Below, in pieces: positions 37,308-48,782 of a stretch of DNA of 64,000 nucleotides. Origin of the DNA: Terebella lapidaria (taxonomy: Eukaryota > Annelida > Polychaeta > Terebellida > Terebellidae). A program made the position numbers and the translations under genes. Below the pieces are notes generated by a model, which was not told the origin of the DNA, did no database searches, and was given only the letters and a program-made list of their open reading frames with translations. Numbering within the stretch: position 1 is the stretch's first letter; each line of letters begins with the position of its first letter. The stretch spans positions 20,144,481 through 20,208,480 of the forward strand of contig OX424561.1 of NCBI GenBank assembly GCA_949152475.1, given 5' to 3'.

Positions 37308-39351
37308 CGCTTATCCCAGAAACCTCGATACCCTTATCCCAGTAAAACGCTTATCCCGGAAAAACACTAAACCCCTTCATACGCTTATCCCGAAAACACG
37401 CTTATATAGCCCGGAAACGCGCTTATAGCGGAAACAGCAATTACCGATTATGATAAAAAAAATAGTATTATACATCTTATACATGAGTGTCAAGCACCTC
37501 AAATATACGGACGTTGCCCTCCGTTAGTGCGAAATGTCAAACTGTGCATGTTCTTTCAAATGTATCCCATTATTCCGGCCTGAATTGGCTTGTTTTACAG
37601 AGATAGTAAATATTGATATGAATAAGGCTGTTCAGTGTGACTTGAGTCAAAGTGTGCCAATTGGACCCGGTATTGGACCTAGATGATCACCTGGTAATTG
37701 TGCTTTCTGGAGCCTAAACGCTTGATCATGACTTTAAAATGCACTACTGAAGTGCATGCATCAGGTAAAACTAGAAAGAAAGATCCCAATTAGCTGAACA
37801 AAATGGTCTTCACGGTATGCCATCATCACTATACGTTCGAAGGTTACAGCCATTGAGGGATGTATCTAGGAGTGTACTCTGCCCCAAGTATGCACACCAG
37901 TGTATTACACACCCATAGAGCACACCCCCCTGTAATACACACCCTAGAGTAACACCCGTAGAGTATGTACATCCCTAGATTACACACGCCTAGAGTACCC
38001 ACTCCTGGGGTAAACACTTCTAGAGTACACATATCCCTAGAGTACACACCCCTGTAATACACACCCTTAGAGTACACACTCCTGGAGTACACACTCGTAA
38101 AGACCCATAGAATACTCGTCCATCTAGTACACCCCCTGTAGTACACACCCCTGTAATACATATCCATAGAGTACCCACTCCTAGAATACACCCCCTGTAG
38201 TACACAGTCCTAAAGTACACCCCCTGTAGTACACACACATATAGACTACATAGTCCTAGAGTACACAGTTCTAGAGTACACACCACTGTAGCACACATCC
38301 CTAGAATAAACACTCCTAGGCTACACATCCTACTAGGCGGGATTATACATCCCTAGAGTACGCATCCCTGTAGTACACACACCTACCCACCTCTCTAACC
38401 ATTTTCGACACTACAGAAGCCCTCTGACAAGTTTTGGGAAACTCATTAATATGCACATTAGATGTTAATGACTATTCAAACTAAATGGTTTTGAACAAAA
38501 ATTCAGTCTGTAAAGTGTCATAACTTTTGAACGGATTGTGGTATTGACATGCCGTAAAAAGTATTTTCATTTTTGCTCAGTATGGCATGTCAGTGAGATC
38601 TTTCAAATAGGGTTTACACCATATTTTCATTTTACAAGTACTTCAAGTTTGTATCGTGAGCACAAATGAAGTTATATGTGGTGCGTCTTTTGATGACCTT
38701 GAATATGACTCCGGATGACCTGCAATATCACCGCATATACTAGTGCTTGATTCTGACAGAATTCTATCTCCAAAAATTAGAAAATTGGCAATCTACCCCA
38801 ATGTTAAATCTCTGTTTGTGCCCCGTAGACGCTCTGTGATGAATTCTGAGCCTCTCAGAAGTTTGAAATGTGTTGATATAGTGAAGGCACTTTTTATATA
38901 TGTAAAAGCATACTTTTAAATCGATGTATAGTGTTCAAAAGTGTGAAAATAACCCCACCAAAAAATCACTGGACATGTCACAAGAGTGCTTGAAATACGA
39001 AGGTAAATCGAGACGGACAGCACCAGAAGCATAACTTAATATAAATATATACAAATATAAATATAATATTATATTTATAATATATATAGGAATACATAAA
39101 AGTATTTCTCCAATTATTTTCTTAAAAAATCTCCAAATTATAGGGGGGTAGGGGGCTTGAGCCACCCCCACCCACCCCTAAATCCGTCCTTGTACTAAGG
39201 TTCGCTGAACTAAGGCAGCAGAAAAAAACATGCTTCCGGGATAACCAAATAGTGTTTCTGGTATAAGCGCAAATTTCCGGGATAAGAGTTTTACTGGGAT
39301 AAGGGTATAGTATCGAAGTTTCTGGGATAAGCCTAATTTCCGGGATAAGCG
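37308..39351. mobile_element. TIR element with arms of repeated CTTATCCC(A/G)GAAA
   Basis: The left arm (about 37308-37440) reads CGCTTATCCCAGAAACCTCG, CCCTTATCCCAGTAAAAC, CTTATCCCGGAAA. The right arm (about 39225-39351) is its inverse with the same order of motifs. Within each arm the CTTATCCC motif is repeated five or more times, so the termini are themselves tandem arrays. The interior carries a minisatellite (37855-38390), a relative of the TTAA element's arm (38400-38650) and AT-rich palindromic DNA near 39045. No transposase is found, and no target duplication was identified. Confidence 0.6.
37855..38390. repeat. ~15-bp minisatellite (CCTAGAGTACACACC / CCTGTAATACACACC)
   Basis: Two alternating related units of about 15 bp repeat over more than 500 bases. 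They produce Cys/Tyr/Gly-rich false ORFs on the minus strand. Confidence 0.85.
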
Positions 39352-39592
39352 AATAACAGACGTGCTTTGACCTGTATAACGTTGTGAACGTACACACTAC
39401 ACATACCGTATGTGTGACATGTGTGTAACTTGTAATTGACTTCTTTCCTTTGATGACGGGCGCGCGAAGTATGAGTTAACACATTTCGGCTGGCGTAACT
39501 TGAGGTGTGACCAACCTGCCTCTGAATTATCTCAACGAGTGTCTGACGTGCCTCTAACGTACAGCTCACTTTCTTGCAACCTATGTCTAAAC

Positions 39593-39717
39593 GGCCCAAG
39601 TATCATACACTGCGCCTTAATACTACTCGTCCAATAAATGCATGCCATTTAATCCGTCTGTCATCTTTTTAATCCTTACTGAATATAGAAGAAGGCGCAG
39701 TGTATGATACTTGGGCC
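39593..39717. mobile_element. 125-bp hairpin MITE with 8-bp target duplication
   Basis: The termini GGCCCAAGTATCATACACTG plus CGCCTT are exactly inverted at the other end. GTCTAAAC flanks both sides (39585-39592, 39718-39725). The TIRs make up about 40% of its length. An 8-bp duplication suggests mobilisation by a hAT- or P-type transposase. Confidence 0.85.
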
Positions 39718-40017
39718 GTCTAAACTATGAGGCACACGTGTATCATACGGACAAGAGTTTGAACATTGTTCAAAATTGTTTGACGTCAGCTGCGTAATTA
39801 TCACAGCGTGTATCAGTAACGTTGCCCAATATGTTTCAATGCCATTGTCATCCCATAGGTTGATATTTCTATTGTGTACGTCATATCATAACCATAGGTG
39901 TTATAACGTCAAAATGGTGTGACATACGTTCGCGTTAAACGCTTTTGTGCTACATGGCCTTAAAGTAAAGTAATAGGCTCACACATGTATGCAAAAAAGT
40001 AAAGCATAGTGAATGCA

Positions 40018-40023
40018 TTTTAT
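40018..40023 (-). terminator. Candidate polyadenylation signal of the integrase-core gene
   Basis: AATAAA on the minus strand about 140 bases downstream of the stop at 40164. Confidence 0.5.
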
Positions 40024-40163
40024 TGACATGTAATTCGATCAGAGACTATGGGTACGGTGGACACATCATTGGTACGTCATGACGTCCAATCAGATAGCTC
40101 GAACACATTACACATGCCGCATTCCAATACATCGCGTACATGCAAGTTGTCACCTCATCCGGC

Positions 40164-43100
40164 TCAGTGTAGCGCATTTACATCGTCTTCTATGATATCA
40201 AGGATAAATGCAAAATTTTCAGCAGCGTTTTCCATTGTGAGTGGAACCGGCAAGCTGAACTCCACAGAGATGTCATCGAACAGATCATGGAATGGAAGAA
40301 TGCATTTTGGAAGGTTCTCACATGCGATCGTTGACACAAAATCACGCATATCCTCGCATATATCAACTGGTTCCAGATAATTTATCGTGTTGTATATTTC
40401 TGGGAAATTGTACATTATATCTGGTTTTCCGCTTGGGGATCCGACGCTATGTCTTATGGAATGGCTGTTCCATTCCACTCTGACATTGTTGACCTCTTGT
40501 CTCAACAAGTCCATGTAACAGAAACGTATTAGTTCAAGATGTAATGGAATAGAACAGTCAATTACTCCATGGTGCTGCAGTAGCTTGAAATGGTGGATCC
40601 ATGCCTCCAAACCCATCATCGGAAATTTACTCCACCAGGCTTCAATACGCTGGTTTGCGCAAGATTTTCCGTAAAGGAAAGACGGACAGGAATTTGCAGT
40701 GTCATCGTCACTGATTGTCATCAGCTTCTGAATGAGTTCTACGTTGACGTTTTCATTACCTCGATCGGCCCGAATCATCTTTGGAACGCCGTGAGCGCGT
40801 TCGATGAAATTCCAGAAATATTGGCATATTTGAAACGGGTCGTTGTTGGACCTGCTAACTTCAAGCCAAATAATGCGGCGACTGAAACCGTCGATGCACC
40901 CATGAATGGCGAGCCCGAACGGTTTTAGTTTGTCCCACCCATCTATGTGAAACAAATAATTCGGGCCTTTGTTGATGTACCGGCGTCGTTGCAACCTTCT
41001 TTTGCGTCGTTCTGCGACACCGTCAGGATCCAGAAAACCTTGAATTAGACGAACGGAGTCACGGTCCACCTGAATTCTGTGCCTGTGTCGCAGCCTGGCC
41101 TGCATCGACCTGCAAAATATAACACACACGGTACAATATGTATTTAGGCATTTCATTGAAGGCGGCGTTCATTCATGATGCCTTCCCAATCCCATCTGTC
41201 ATCACACTATCCCGCTGCAGTTATGGATAAACCTGCAGTCCCACCGACGCCCCGGGGCAGTACTGTGGCCACACATGCATGATCAACAGGTGGAGAACCG
41301 TCACTGTAACCGTAGTCAAATTTGGATGGTCCACGGACAGTTCGGGATGACCCATGGTGGTCTGGAGAGCTTCATGTTCAACTCCGGAGCATCACGTCAC
41401 ATCCTGACTCATTCCGACGTCAACACGGCGTCAACACGGTTCAGATGCCGTTCAACCCCGGTATTACTCCGGGGTGCACCTTGCTCTACCGGCACCTATA
41501 TGGGACTGTAGCTTAAATGTCTCTGAACCCCGTTGTTTTTTCTTTTATATGTCTGGCATATGGTGTAAAATTATTATTATTGTGGGGGTAAGGCAGACGC
41601 ACTTTGGGAATGTCAGGCTCACTTTGGGGGTATCCCCGACTGGGGTATGTACAACTTGACCAAATAATCTATAAAGAAAATTTCCTCTAAAACACCCGGT
41701 AGTCATCTGGGCTTTACGCCATCCGCAAACCCCGACCACCACCGATGAAGATGAAGTTCATTCCACAGTTTTGGGGCTGCTATAGACAGAATTCCTCTTC
41801 AAAACACACAGGACGTACAAATCGCTCAAATTCTTGATGATATGAGAGCAGAATTTTGGTGCTGCTACCAGTATCGGTGCATGCTTGCATGCTTCCATTC
41901 CTTAAATTGATAGCAATAAAGAAATGTGGAAAACAATTTATTTGTTGGTAATAATATTTTGGGACTTTGTTGGTAATAACATAAATATGAAAATGAATGT
42001 TTCATTGGCTGGTTTGAAAAGAAATAACGGAAACAAATAGATGTGTTTGGATAATATAACTTCGGCGAACTATATAGGCGTCGTTGGCATTTGGTGTCAG
42101 TATATGTGTGTGTTCTACTCTTTAATCAAACGAAAAGGAATACATTAAAGAATATGCACCAGTGGAAAATCGCTGTTTTGTCTATTGCATGCACGCATGC
42201 ATGTTTGTCACATCACGACACATTCGATAGGAATTTAATCACCAAAAACTCACATTTTAGATCCAATATTCTTTCCAAAGATTATTTCCAATACAAACAT
42301 GAAGGGCATACCCATGCGATGCCGGTTCGACAGATCCTTGCTCCGCTCTCTAATGCCTGCTCTCAAATGGGGCTATCGCTTCAATTTCCCCTTCCTCCTC
42401 CCCCCACCTCTCCCCTCACTACCGCTCAACCAATGACTTCTTCTTCATTCTCCACAAGTTGTCTGATTGGTCAAATCGTGGTCACGTGCCATTCGTCTCA
42501 TCTGCCAATGGTTAGCTCTCTCGCGTGCGTAATATTTTTCTGCCGTTTTCGATGAAGTTTTAGCGTTTAATGACTGAATAACAAAAGTCAACCAAGTAGA
42601 TGATATATGCCCAAATATGTTATCATAACGTGGCGAAAAAATTAAGCATGCCATTGGTAAACACAAATTGGATTGGTGACTGCCGTCACTCATGATCCGA
42701 GTTTTTGATCCACCTACACGGAAGCCCTTAATATATTTTCCATATACATGAAATGTATAAAAACTCATTTTAAAAATTATTTTATCATTTTAATTTCACT
42801 CTTTTTTTATTTCATTTCTCCATTCCTCTAGAAATATGATACACATGTATATGCTTGTCATATGTTATAACAGAGTTGTGTGTGCAATAAAATAAAGCTA
42901 TTTTATTGCACACACAAATTACCAGTATTTCTGATGAATTTCGATGGCATTCTTCGCTGCTTTAGACGAAGTATATATGTTCAAGGACAAGTCAAAAATG
43001 ATTTCTGATTCATGGGCTTTTACCACAAACTTGAGAAACCATGCGACACTATGATCATCCGCGGAGCCACGTGACGACATCGTAGCTGCATCGTGGAAGC

Positions 43101-45747
43101 ACCTGCATGGTAGTATCGTGGCAGCACCGGGAGGTCGGAAGCATCGGAGCCTATACCGGAAAACATCGTAACGGCACTGGTATCCTTCCTGTTCCTGCAC
43201 GGTGGTCCCCGGATAGTCCCGCGCAAGGATGGCCCGCGGAGGTGCGGGAAATACAGAAAACAAAAAACACCGTAGTGTGTGGGAATGGGCATTGAAAATT
43301 ACTTGTCAACAAATGTTCGTAATCTTAAGAAACTGTTCATTCCGATATACCGCCATAACCAGCAACGTGATTATTAACTTGATTATAATATCCCATGCAA
43401 ATGAATATCTATATTTGTAAGTCATTCAACAAATTTCATGCAATACTACATGTACTCTACTTTCCATGGCTATCTTCCCTCATTTCTGAAAATTCAGTGA
43501 GGTACATTGAAGTATGGTCATTCTCATTCAAGGTCATCTATATCAAATTCACCAAAACTCTCAAATTCCGAACCCCACAGCGTTCAATCCATATATATGC
43601 AAACAGATCTTTGAATTACAATTTAAATAGGCTAATTATCGGCGACATGTGCCTCAGAAGTGGCATGTGGCACCTACTATATGGCGTCATGTAGTATACA
43701 CGGTATACACGGTTATGTCCCACGACCATTTCATGATATGTACCAATTATATGGTGATATACACGGACACAATACCAGGACCATGCAGCACTGATCCCAA
43801 ACCACCAAAGACTAACTATGAAATCATGCGCAGAAGCTTTTTGTATGAAGGTCCCTGTAGGTGGTTGGAGCTGAGCACTGACATCAGGAGCGCTAACTAT
43901 ATTATACGTTTATATTCAAACGTAAATTAAAACAGATTTTCTTCCATAACTACTGAACTGTAAGTTTTTGAATTTTTTGCTCTATTCAGTTAGCCTCTCA
44001 GTCTCAGGATTATTCCCCAGTGACCCGAACTTGGGTTGAAGGATCTCATCCACTTACATGATCGAGCTAATTGCATTTCCGTTATGTTCAGCCGGTGTGA
44101 CTATAACATTCACTGACACAGGTGATCCCAGCCCTCTGGGTTACAAACACGGTATTGGGGGTCACCTGGGGTGTGTGTTCATATGCACATCCAAATAAAT
44201 AACCTACCCACCTATGTGAGCCCATAAAATTAAAAAAAAATTCTTTATTTATGTTTTTCTGAGGGCGAATATATTAGACTTCTACAAAAAACCTGTTACA
44301 AATTAGCCCTCAGAAATTAAGGAACCTCAGAAGTTCCCTGTGAGCCTAAACTATGCAAAATTTCCCCCTTCCCCCCCCCCCCCCCCCCCCCCGAACCCCA
44401 GAGCGCCTTGTGCTCGATTGCTCCGCTCGGTCCAATTTTTGCCCGCAATATACTTTTAAAATCCTGGCTACGGGCTGAATGTTTCAGTTCAGTCGTACAC
44501 TAATATATCAGTAGCAATTAGAGCCCTGCGCGAGTCGAGGGTACCCGCGGGGCGGGGCGGGTGCGGGTTACCCGCATTGTCATGTTGCGGGTGCGGGGCG
44601 GGTGCGGGTTGTATCTCCATGTAGCGGTGCGGGTACCCGCTGTAGAACTGGTGAGTGTGCGGGGCGGGTGCGGGTCGAAAAATCCATGTGCGGGTTTCTT
44701 GATAACCCGCAGCGTTGTTATGGCATGTGATATATTCGATTTCATTGAGTCCTTTTCAGATGCTACCTGACACATGAATTGTAATTATTGCATGTTGTAT
44801 AGCCTCAGATAAGCATATATGACTATTATTATCACTATGTATTGCATGTAATATTGTGTGGATTCTAATTAGTGCCTCTACCCCAACACCCACATATTGC
44901 CCAAACATATATGTCTATTAAATTACTTTCATTAGTGTGATTTCTATCGAAAGGAACAATGGTGAACTAGAAATTAACTTGTCCGGGGGGATTCAAACAT
45001 ATTCCATTTTGGAAACTACCGGGCTAATGGTGTAGTAATATCCGCATGCTGTGGTAATCCACATGTCATAGTGAGGGACTCGTCTGACTGTGTGTTGTGA
45101 CAAAGGTGACTGGGCCACGTACTGTGATCACATTGCCCCAGTCTATGCATACATCTTGTAATCATCTGCTTCTGGATCTTTAGAAGTTACTAAAATATGG
45201 ATCAAACTGTACTTGTGAAGCCGTAGTGGGCTTCACTTGGATATATATATGAAAGATCTCTGATGTTTCACTCAGATAAAAACAACACGGCTGAGTAAAC
45301 CTCCAGTACTCTGTTGTATTTGTTGCGGGTTAATTGCGGGCTCGGGGCGGGTGCGGGCTCAATCACTGCGGGGCGGGGCGGGTGCGGGTTGAACTTTGCA
45401 CATGCGGGTTGGGTGCGGGCTGCCCCCAGGCTAAGGGTGCGGGGCGGGGGCGGGTCGGGCCACTTTTTTCGGCCCGCGCAGGGCTCTAGTAGCAACACAA
45501 ACTACCTGTATCCCAGTGTGCTTCCACTGCCATCTAATTCATGAGACACGGCGTCGACAACATGAACAAAATTGTGTTTGGATTGACGAAACAGGCCCAT
45601 AGATCGCAAAATTCTGTTAAGTTGTCGGACACTCAAGGATATCGAATGGAATTTAGACAAAAAATTCAAAATTTCCAAATAAGTATATCCCATGTTGAAA
45701 TAATACTTGATAACCTCGTTTCTATCGGAAAACATTGGAAATTCCAT
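40164..45747 (-). CDS. DDE integrase-core domain protein, two exons, 395 aa
   Basis: Exon 1 is 45747-45506 and exon 2 is 41109-40164. Donor CAG/GTAGT and acceptor TTTTGCAG/G join in phase 2. The N-terminal ~80 residues form a helical DNA-binding-like region (YFNMGYTYLEILNFL, SVRQLNRILRSMGL). The core has D137 in LFHIDGWDK, D196 in IRADRGNENV and E237 in NQRIEAWW, an intact DDE triad in the layout of the integrase-core proteins found singly in many invertebrate and fish genomes. No reverse transcriptase or capsid gene lies beside it. It may be a captured integrase now kept as a gene, or part of an unrecognised DNA transposon. The 4.4-kb intron holds a hAT-like element starting 17 bases past the donor; a mariner element lies 45 bases upstream of the ATG. 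Confidence 0.8.
42876..42917. terminator. Perfect 19-bp palindrome with AATAAA on both strands
   Basis: The arm TTGTGTGTGCAATAAAATA is exactly mirrored after a 4-base AAGC loop. Both strands therefore carry AATAAA followed by a CA/GT-rich arm. It can be read as a compact bidirectional poly(A) signal or as a hairpin MITE; the function is inferred only. Confidence 0.4.
44369..44391. repeat. Poly-C run
   Basis: A long uninterrupted C tract follows a short CCCCCTTCCC stretch. Length in such runs is assembly-sensitive. Confidence 0.9.
44519..45488. mobile_element. hAT-like MITE with G-quadruplex-prone arms
   Basis: The termini are TAGAGCCCTGCGCG and its inverse. GTAGCAAT (44511-44518) and GTAGCAAC (45489-45496) flank it, 7 of 8 bases matching. 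Both ends carry dense GGGGCGGGGCGGGTGCGGGT motifs on the plus strand. The interior is AT-rich and has no transposase. It sits inside the integrase-core gene's intron, almost touching the splice donor. Confidence 0.75.
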
Positions 45748-45792
45748 GGCTGTTCACAAAATCGGCGAGGATGCCTATTTGGTAGCTTTCTA

Positions 45793-47271
45793 CAGGGTGT
45801 TTCAAAAGTAACATACCACAAGTATTTGCCATATATTACGAAGTAGCATACAAGCTACATTGATGTGACAACATATATTCATAGCAGAGAATGTGACAAA
45901 ACACCGATATTGGAAATACATGTATTCCATAACATTGGTATATTATATTATCTTAACTACTAGTAATTACAACAAATGCTGGAAATGCAAGCCATCCATT
46001 TGGAGACAGAGCCTGACTCTGCGATGCAGGCTGTTGAAGACTCGTTGCAGTTCTTCGTCTGTGACATCGTCAATGATTCGTCTGATGTTATCTTTGAGGT
46101 CGTGGATTGTACGAGGATTATCGGCATAAACCAGTCCCTTCAATTTTCCCCAGAGGTAAAAATCTGGTGGCGTGAGGTCTGGTGAGCGCGGTGGCCATAA
46201 ATCGCGTGAAATTATGCGTTCACCGAATACTCTTCTGATGGCTGTCATTGTGGTTCGTGCTGTATGAGCAGTCGCACCATCCTGTTGGAACCACGACCTT
46301 TGCTTCTCGGATGCAGTAAGTTGGTCACAGAATGGGACAAAAATGTCCTCAATGTATCGTTGAGAGTTAATGGTGCTTTCGAAGAATATTGGCCCGATGA
46401 TACGGCTCCTCGAGATGGCACACCAAACACCGATCTTTTGGTCATGCAACGGCTTCTCGAAGATTTTATGGGGATTTTCAGTTGCCCACGTTCTCGAATT
46501 CTGAGTGTTTGTATAACCTGATAGATGAAACCATGCCTCATCAGTGAAGAATGTGTCGTTCAAAATATCTCCTCCATTCGTGTCAATGAATTGATCAAAC
46601 CATCGGCAGAAGTTTACTCGCTTTTCGTTGTCTTGGGCCTTGAGTTCATGGACAACACTAACCTTGTAAGGGAAGAACTTCTGTTTCTTAACCGCTCTGT
46701 AGGTTGATGTCAACGACATACCATTTTCCTGTGAAAGGCGTCTCAAAGATTTCTGTGGACTTCTATGTAATTTATTTGTAACCTCTTGAAGTACTTGGTC
46801 AGTGATAACTGTAGGACGACCGCTACGAGGTTGATCTTGCACGCTCCCAGTTCGCTCAAATTTCTTCATTAAGGCAACAACACAATGTCGATCAGGGATG
46901 CGTTCCTCTCCGATTTTTTCTTTGAAGAGATTCCGAACTTCTTTGGAATACTTTCCATTATGACCGTTCACTGCCTTAACTAGAAATATTCGCTCTTCTA
47001 AAGATAATGTCATTTTGTGTGACTATGAAAGTCAAACTTCAATGCTCAAATATTTGACCTCAACATTTATACAGGTACCATGATTTATGTTGTTATGACG
47101 TCATTATGACGTCATATAATGCAATTCTAAAACTTTTTCCAAAAAAAAAAATTTCTTTAGTATAGAGGTGTACAATGCGGCAATAAATGGCAAAACATTG
47201 GCTGTATATATTGAATTATTGTCATGATATATTTTCATAACAAGGTGGTATGTTACTTCTGAAACACCCTG
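45793..47271 (-). mobile_element. Full-length mariner-like transposon
   Basis: The ends are CAGGGTGTTTCAAAAGTAAC plus ATACCAC at the left and its inverse at the right, with one mismatch. TA flanks both sides (45791-45792, 47272-47273). The 1.48-kb element holds one uninterrupted transposase ORF on the minus strand. It lies between the start codon of the integrase-core gene and that gene's upstream TTCGCGAAG array. Confidence 0.9.
45967..47013 (-). CDS. Mariner-like (IS630/Tc1/mariner) transposase, intact 348 aa
   Basis: This is a cut-and-paste transposase acting on the TIRs that flank it. The N-terminal ~110 residues hold two helix-turn-helix regions joined by a GRP motif (PRSGRPT at about 63-69). 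The catalytic core shows D158 in FFTDEAWF, D245 in WFQQDGATAHT and D284 in SPDLTPPDFYLWG. There are 38 residues between the second and third Asp, longer than the 34 of classical mariner, so it belongs to one of the wider-spaced DDxD lineages. The frame is complete from ATG to stop, and the start follows the conserved N-terminus. It may be recently active. Confidence 0.92.
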   Translation of the reverse strand: MTLSLEERIFLVKAVNGHNGKYSKEVRNLFKEKIGEERIPDRHCVVALMKKFERTGSVQDQPRSGRPTVITDQVLQEVTNKLHRSPQKSLRRLSQENGMSLTSTYRAVKKQKFFPYKVSVVHELKAQDNEKRVNFCRWFDQFIDTNGGDILNDTFFTDEAWFHLSGYTNTQNSRTWATENPHKIFEKPLHDQKIGVWCAISRSRIIGPIFFESTINSQRYIEDIFVPFCDQLTASEKQRSWFQQDGATAHTARTTMTAIRRVFGERIISRDLWPPRSPDLTPPDFYLWGKLKGLVYADNPRTIHDLKDNIRRIIDDVTDEELQRVFNSLHRRVRLCLQMDGLHFQHLL

Positions 47272-47361
47272 TATAACATGTGGAACAGTAGGCCTATGCC
47301 CGATCACATGACAGATCACGTGATTGATTCTAACAATATTGAACCAAAAGAAACACCATTC

Positions 47362-47880
47362 ACGGTGAGAATATTTTCTTCGCGTAGAAAATGATTTTCT
47401 GCGCGAAGACAATGTTTTATACGCGATGGAAATAGTTTCCTTCGCGAAGAGAATATTATCTGCGCGACGAGAATGTTCTCTACGCGAAGTTAATAGTTTC
47501 CTTCGCGAAGGAAATATTCTCTACGCGAAGAAAATGTTCTCTACGCGAAGTTAATAGTTTCCTTCGCGAAGAGAATATTATCTGCGCGAAGAGAATATTA
47601 TCTGCGCGACGAGAATGTTCTCTACGCGAAGTTAATAGTTTCCTTCGTGAAGAAAATATTTTCTACGCGAAGAAAATGTTCTCTACGCGAAGATAATGTT
47701 ATCTACGCGAAGTTAATAGTTTCCTTCGCGAAGAGAATATTTACTGCGCGAAGAGAACGTTTTCTTCGCGAATTAAATATTCTCTTCGCGTAGAAAATGA
47801 TTTTCTTCGCCACAATTGTCTTCGCGAAGAGAATTACTCGTTGAAAAAAAATGTATGGCATAAAACAGCCACCGTACAAA
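47362..47880. repeat. TTCGCGAAG palindromic minisatellite array, right copy (inverted)
   Basis: This has the same ~20-bp units and the same leader as 27402-27800 but in reverse complement, with about 100 bases more array. Read on the minus strand, the leader comes first, then the array, then an ATCACGTGAT E-box (about 47313-47322), the mariner insertion and the integrase-core ATG. Without the mariner the array would end roughly 150 bases upstream of that ATG. Confidence 0.85.
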
Positions 47881-47995
47881 CTGATGAAATTGATCACCCA
47901 ATTTTTCCTTCACAATGGGAGCTGTATGGTGTAAACTCATTGAACACTTCAAGATAGAGCTCAAATATTGCCACTTTCGAATGGGAAATCATATA
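47881..47995. repeat. Left half of a dispersed repeat copy split by an insertion
   Basis: GGGAGCTGTATGGTGTAAAC, then AACACTTCAAGATAGAG and GAAATCATATA match, in order, the copies at 55235 and 56790. The copy breaks off at ATCATATA and resumes at 54956. Confidence 0.75.
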
Positions 47996-48782
47996 AGCTT
48001 TTAGTAATCGGCGGGCACGGGCGCGGGTATGACGGGGATGTTAATTCGGCAGCAACGGGCGCTTGTATGACGGAGATGTCTCACCCATAGGCCTACGTAT
48101 CTAGGGAATGCTGGATCGTGATCACGAGTAGCTATCTTGATGATCATGACAACATCGTCGTTCATGACCCACGACTAAGAAATCACAGCCACCCCTGTCT
48201 TCTGTTCCAGGGTAATAATAGTAAATAGCCCTAGTAACTCACATGTCAGACCCCCCTGGGAGCGGTAGCCTCATGATACTGTATACTAGTAACTGATCCA
48301 GATCTTACTGTATACAGCAATGTGCAGCACAGTAATACGTGTATCCATACGACGTGTAGATATAGCTCAGTATGCATTCCATAGACAAGACTTTACATAG
48401 CTGTGTTTAATTCTAGCCTACATGAGTCTTGAGGTAGCATGAAGGCATTGGAGACCATGCATGGATAGATTAGTGTATCGGCTTGTGTATAAAAACATAT
48501 TTTCATATAGAATCTTGGCAACTATGTTTATTTTCATCTGCATACATCATAGAGCAGGGAAAATGTTGTTGCCATTTTTTTGGTGTGGTCCAAGGTTGAT
48601 TTAAGCATAAGTTAAGCAATAACATGAGATTTTGCGAAAAAAACGTATCACGTACAATGTATTTTTGAAGGTAAGTGCAGTTTGTCATCATTTAAAATGA
48701 GAAAACATAAAGAAATGTTATCAGGACCAATATGTTAATGTTAGGCAATATAGTTTTGTTATTTGTGAAAAAAAACCCTGAC

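Larger units (their letters stand above)
41110..44500 (-). other. Intron of the integrase-core gene
   Basis: No exon or known family is recognised. GC-rich stretches at 41200-41480 and 43060-43250 give short ORFs without recognisable domains. The stretch also holds a perfect palindrome (42876-42917) and a long C-run (44369-44391). Confidence 0.45.

Noticed and set aside
37844-38328. Cys/Tyr-rich minus ORFs resembling a secreted repeat protein
   Set aside because: They are produced by the 15-bp minisatellite and lack a start, signal peptide or splice context.
46245-46541. Second ORF inside the mariner transposase
   Set aside because: It is a shadow frame of the intact 348-codon transposase.
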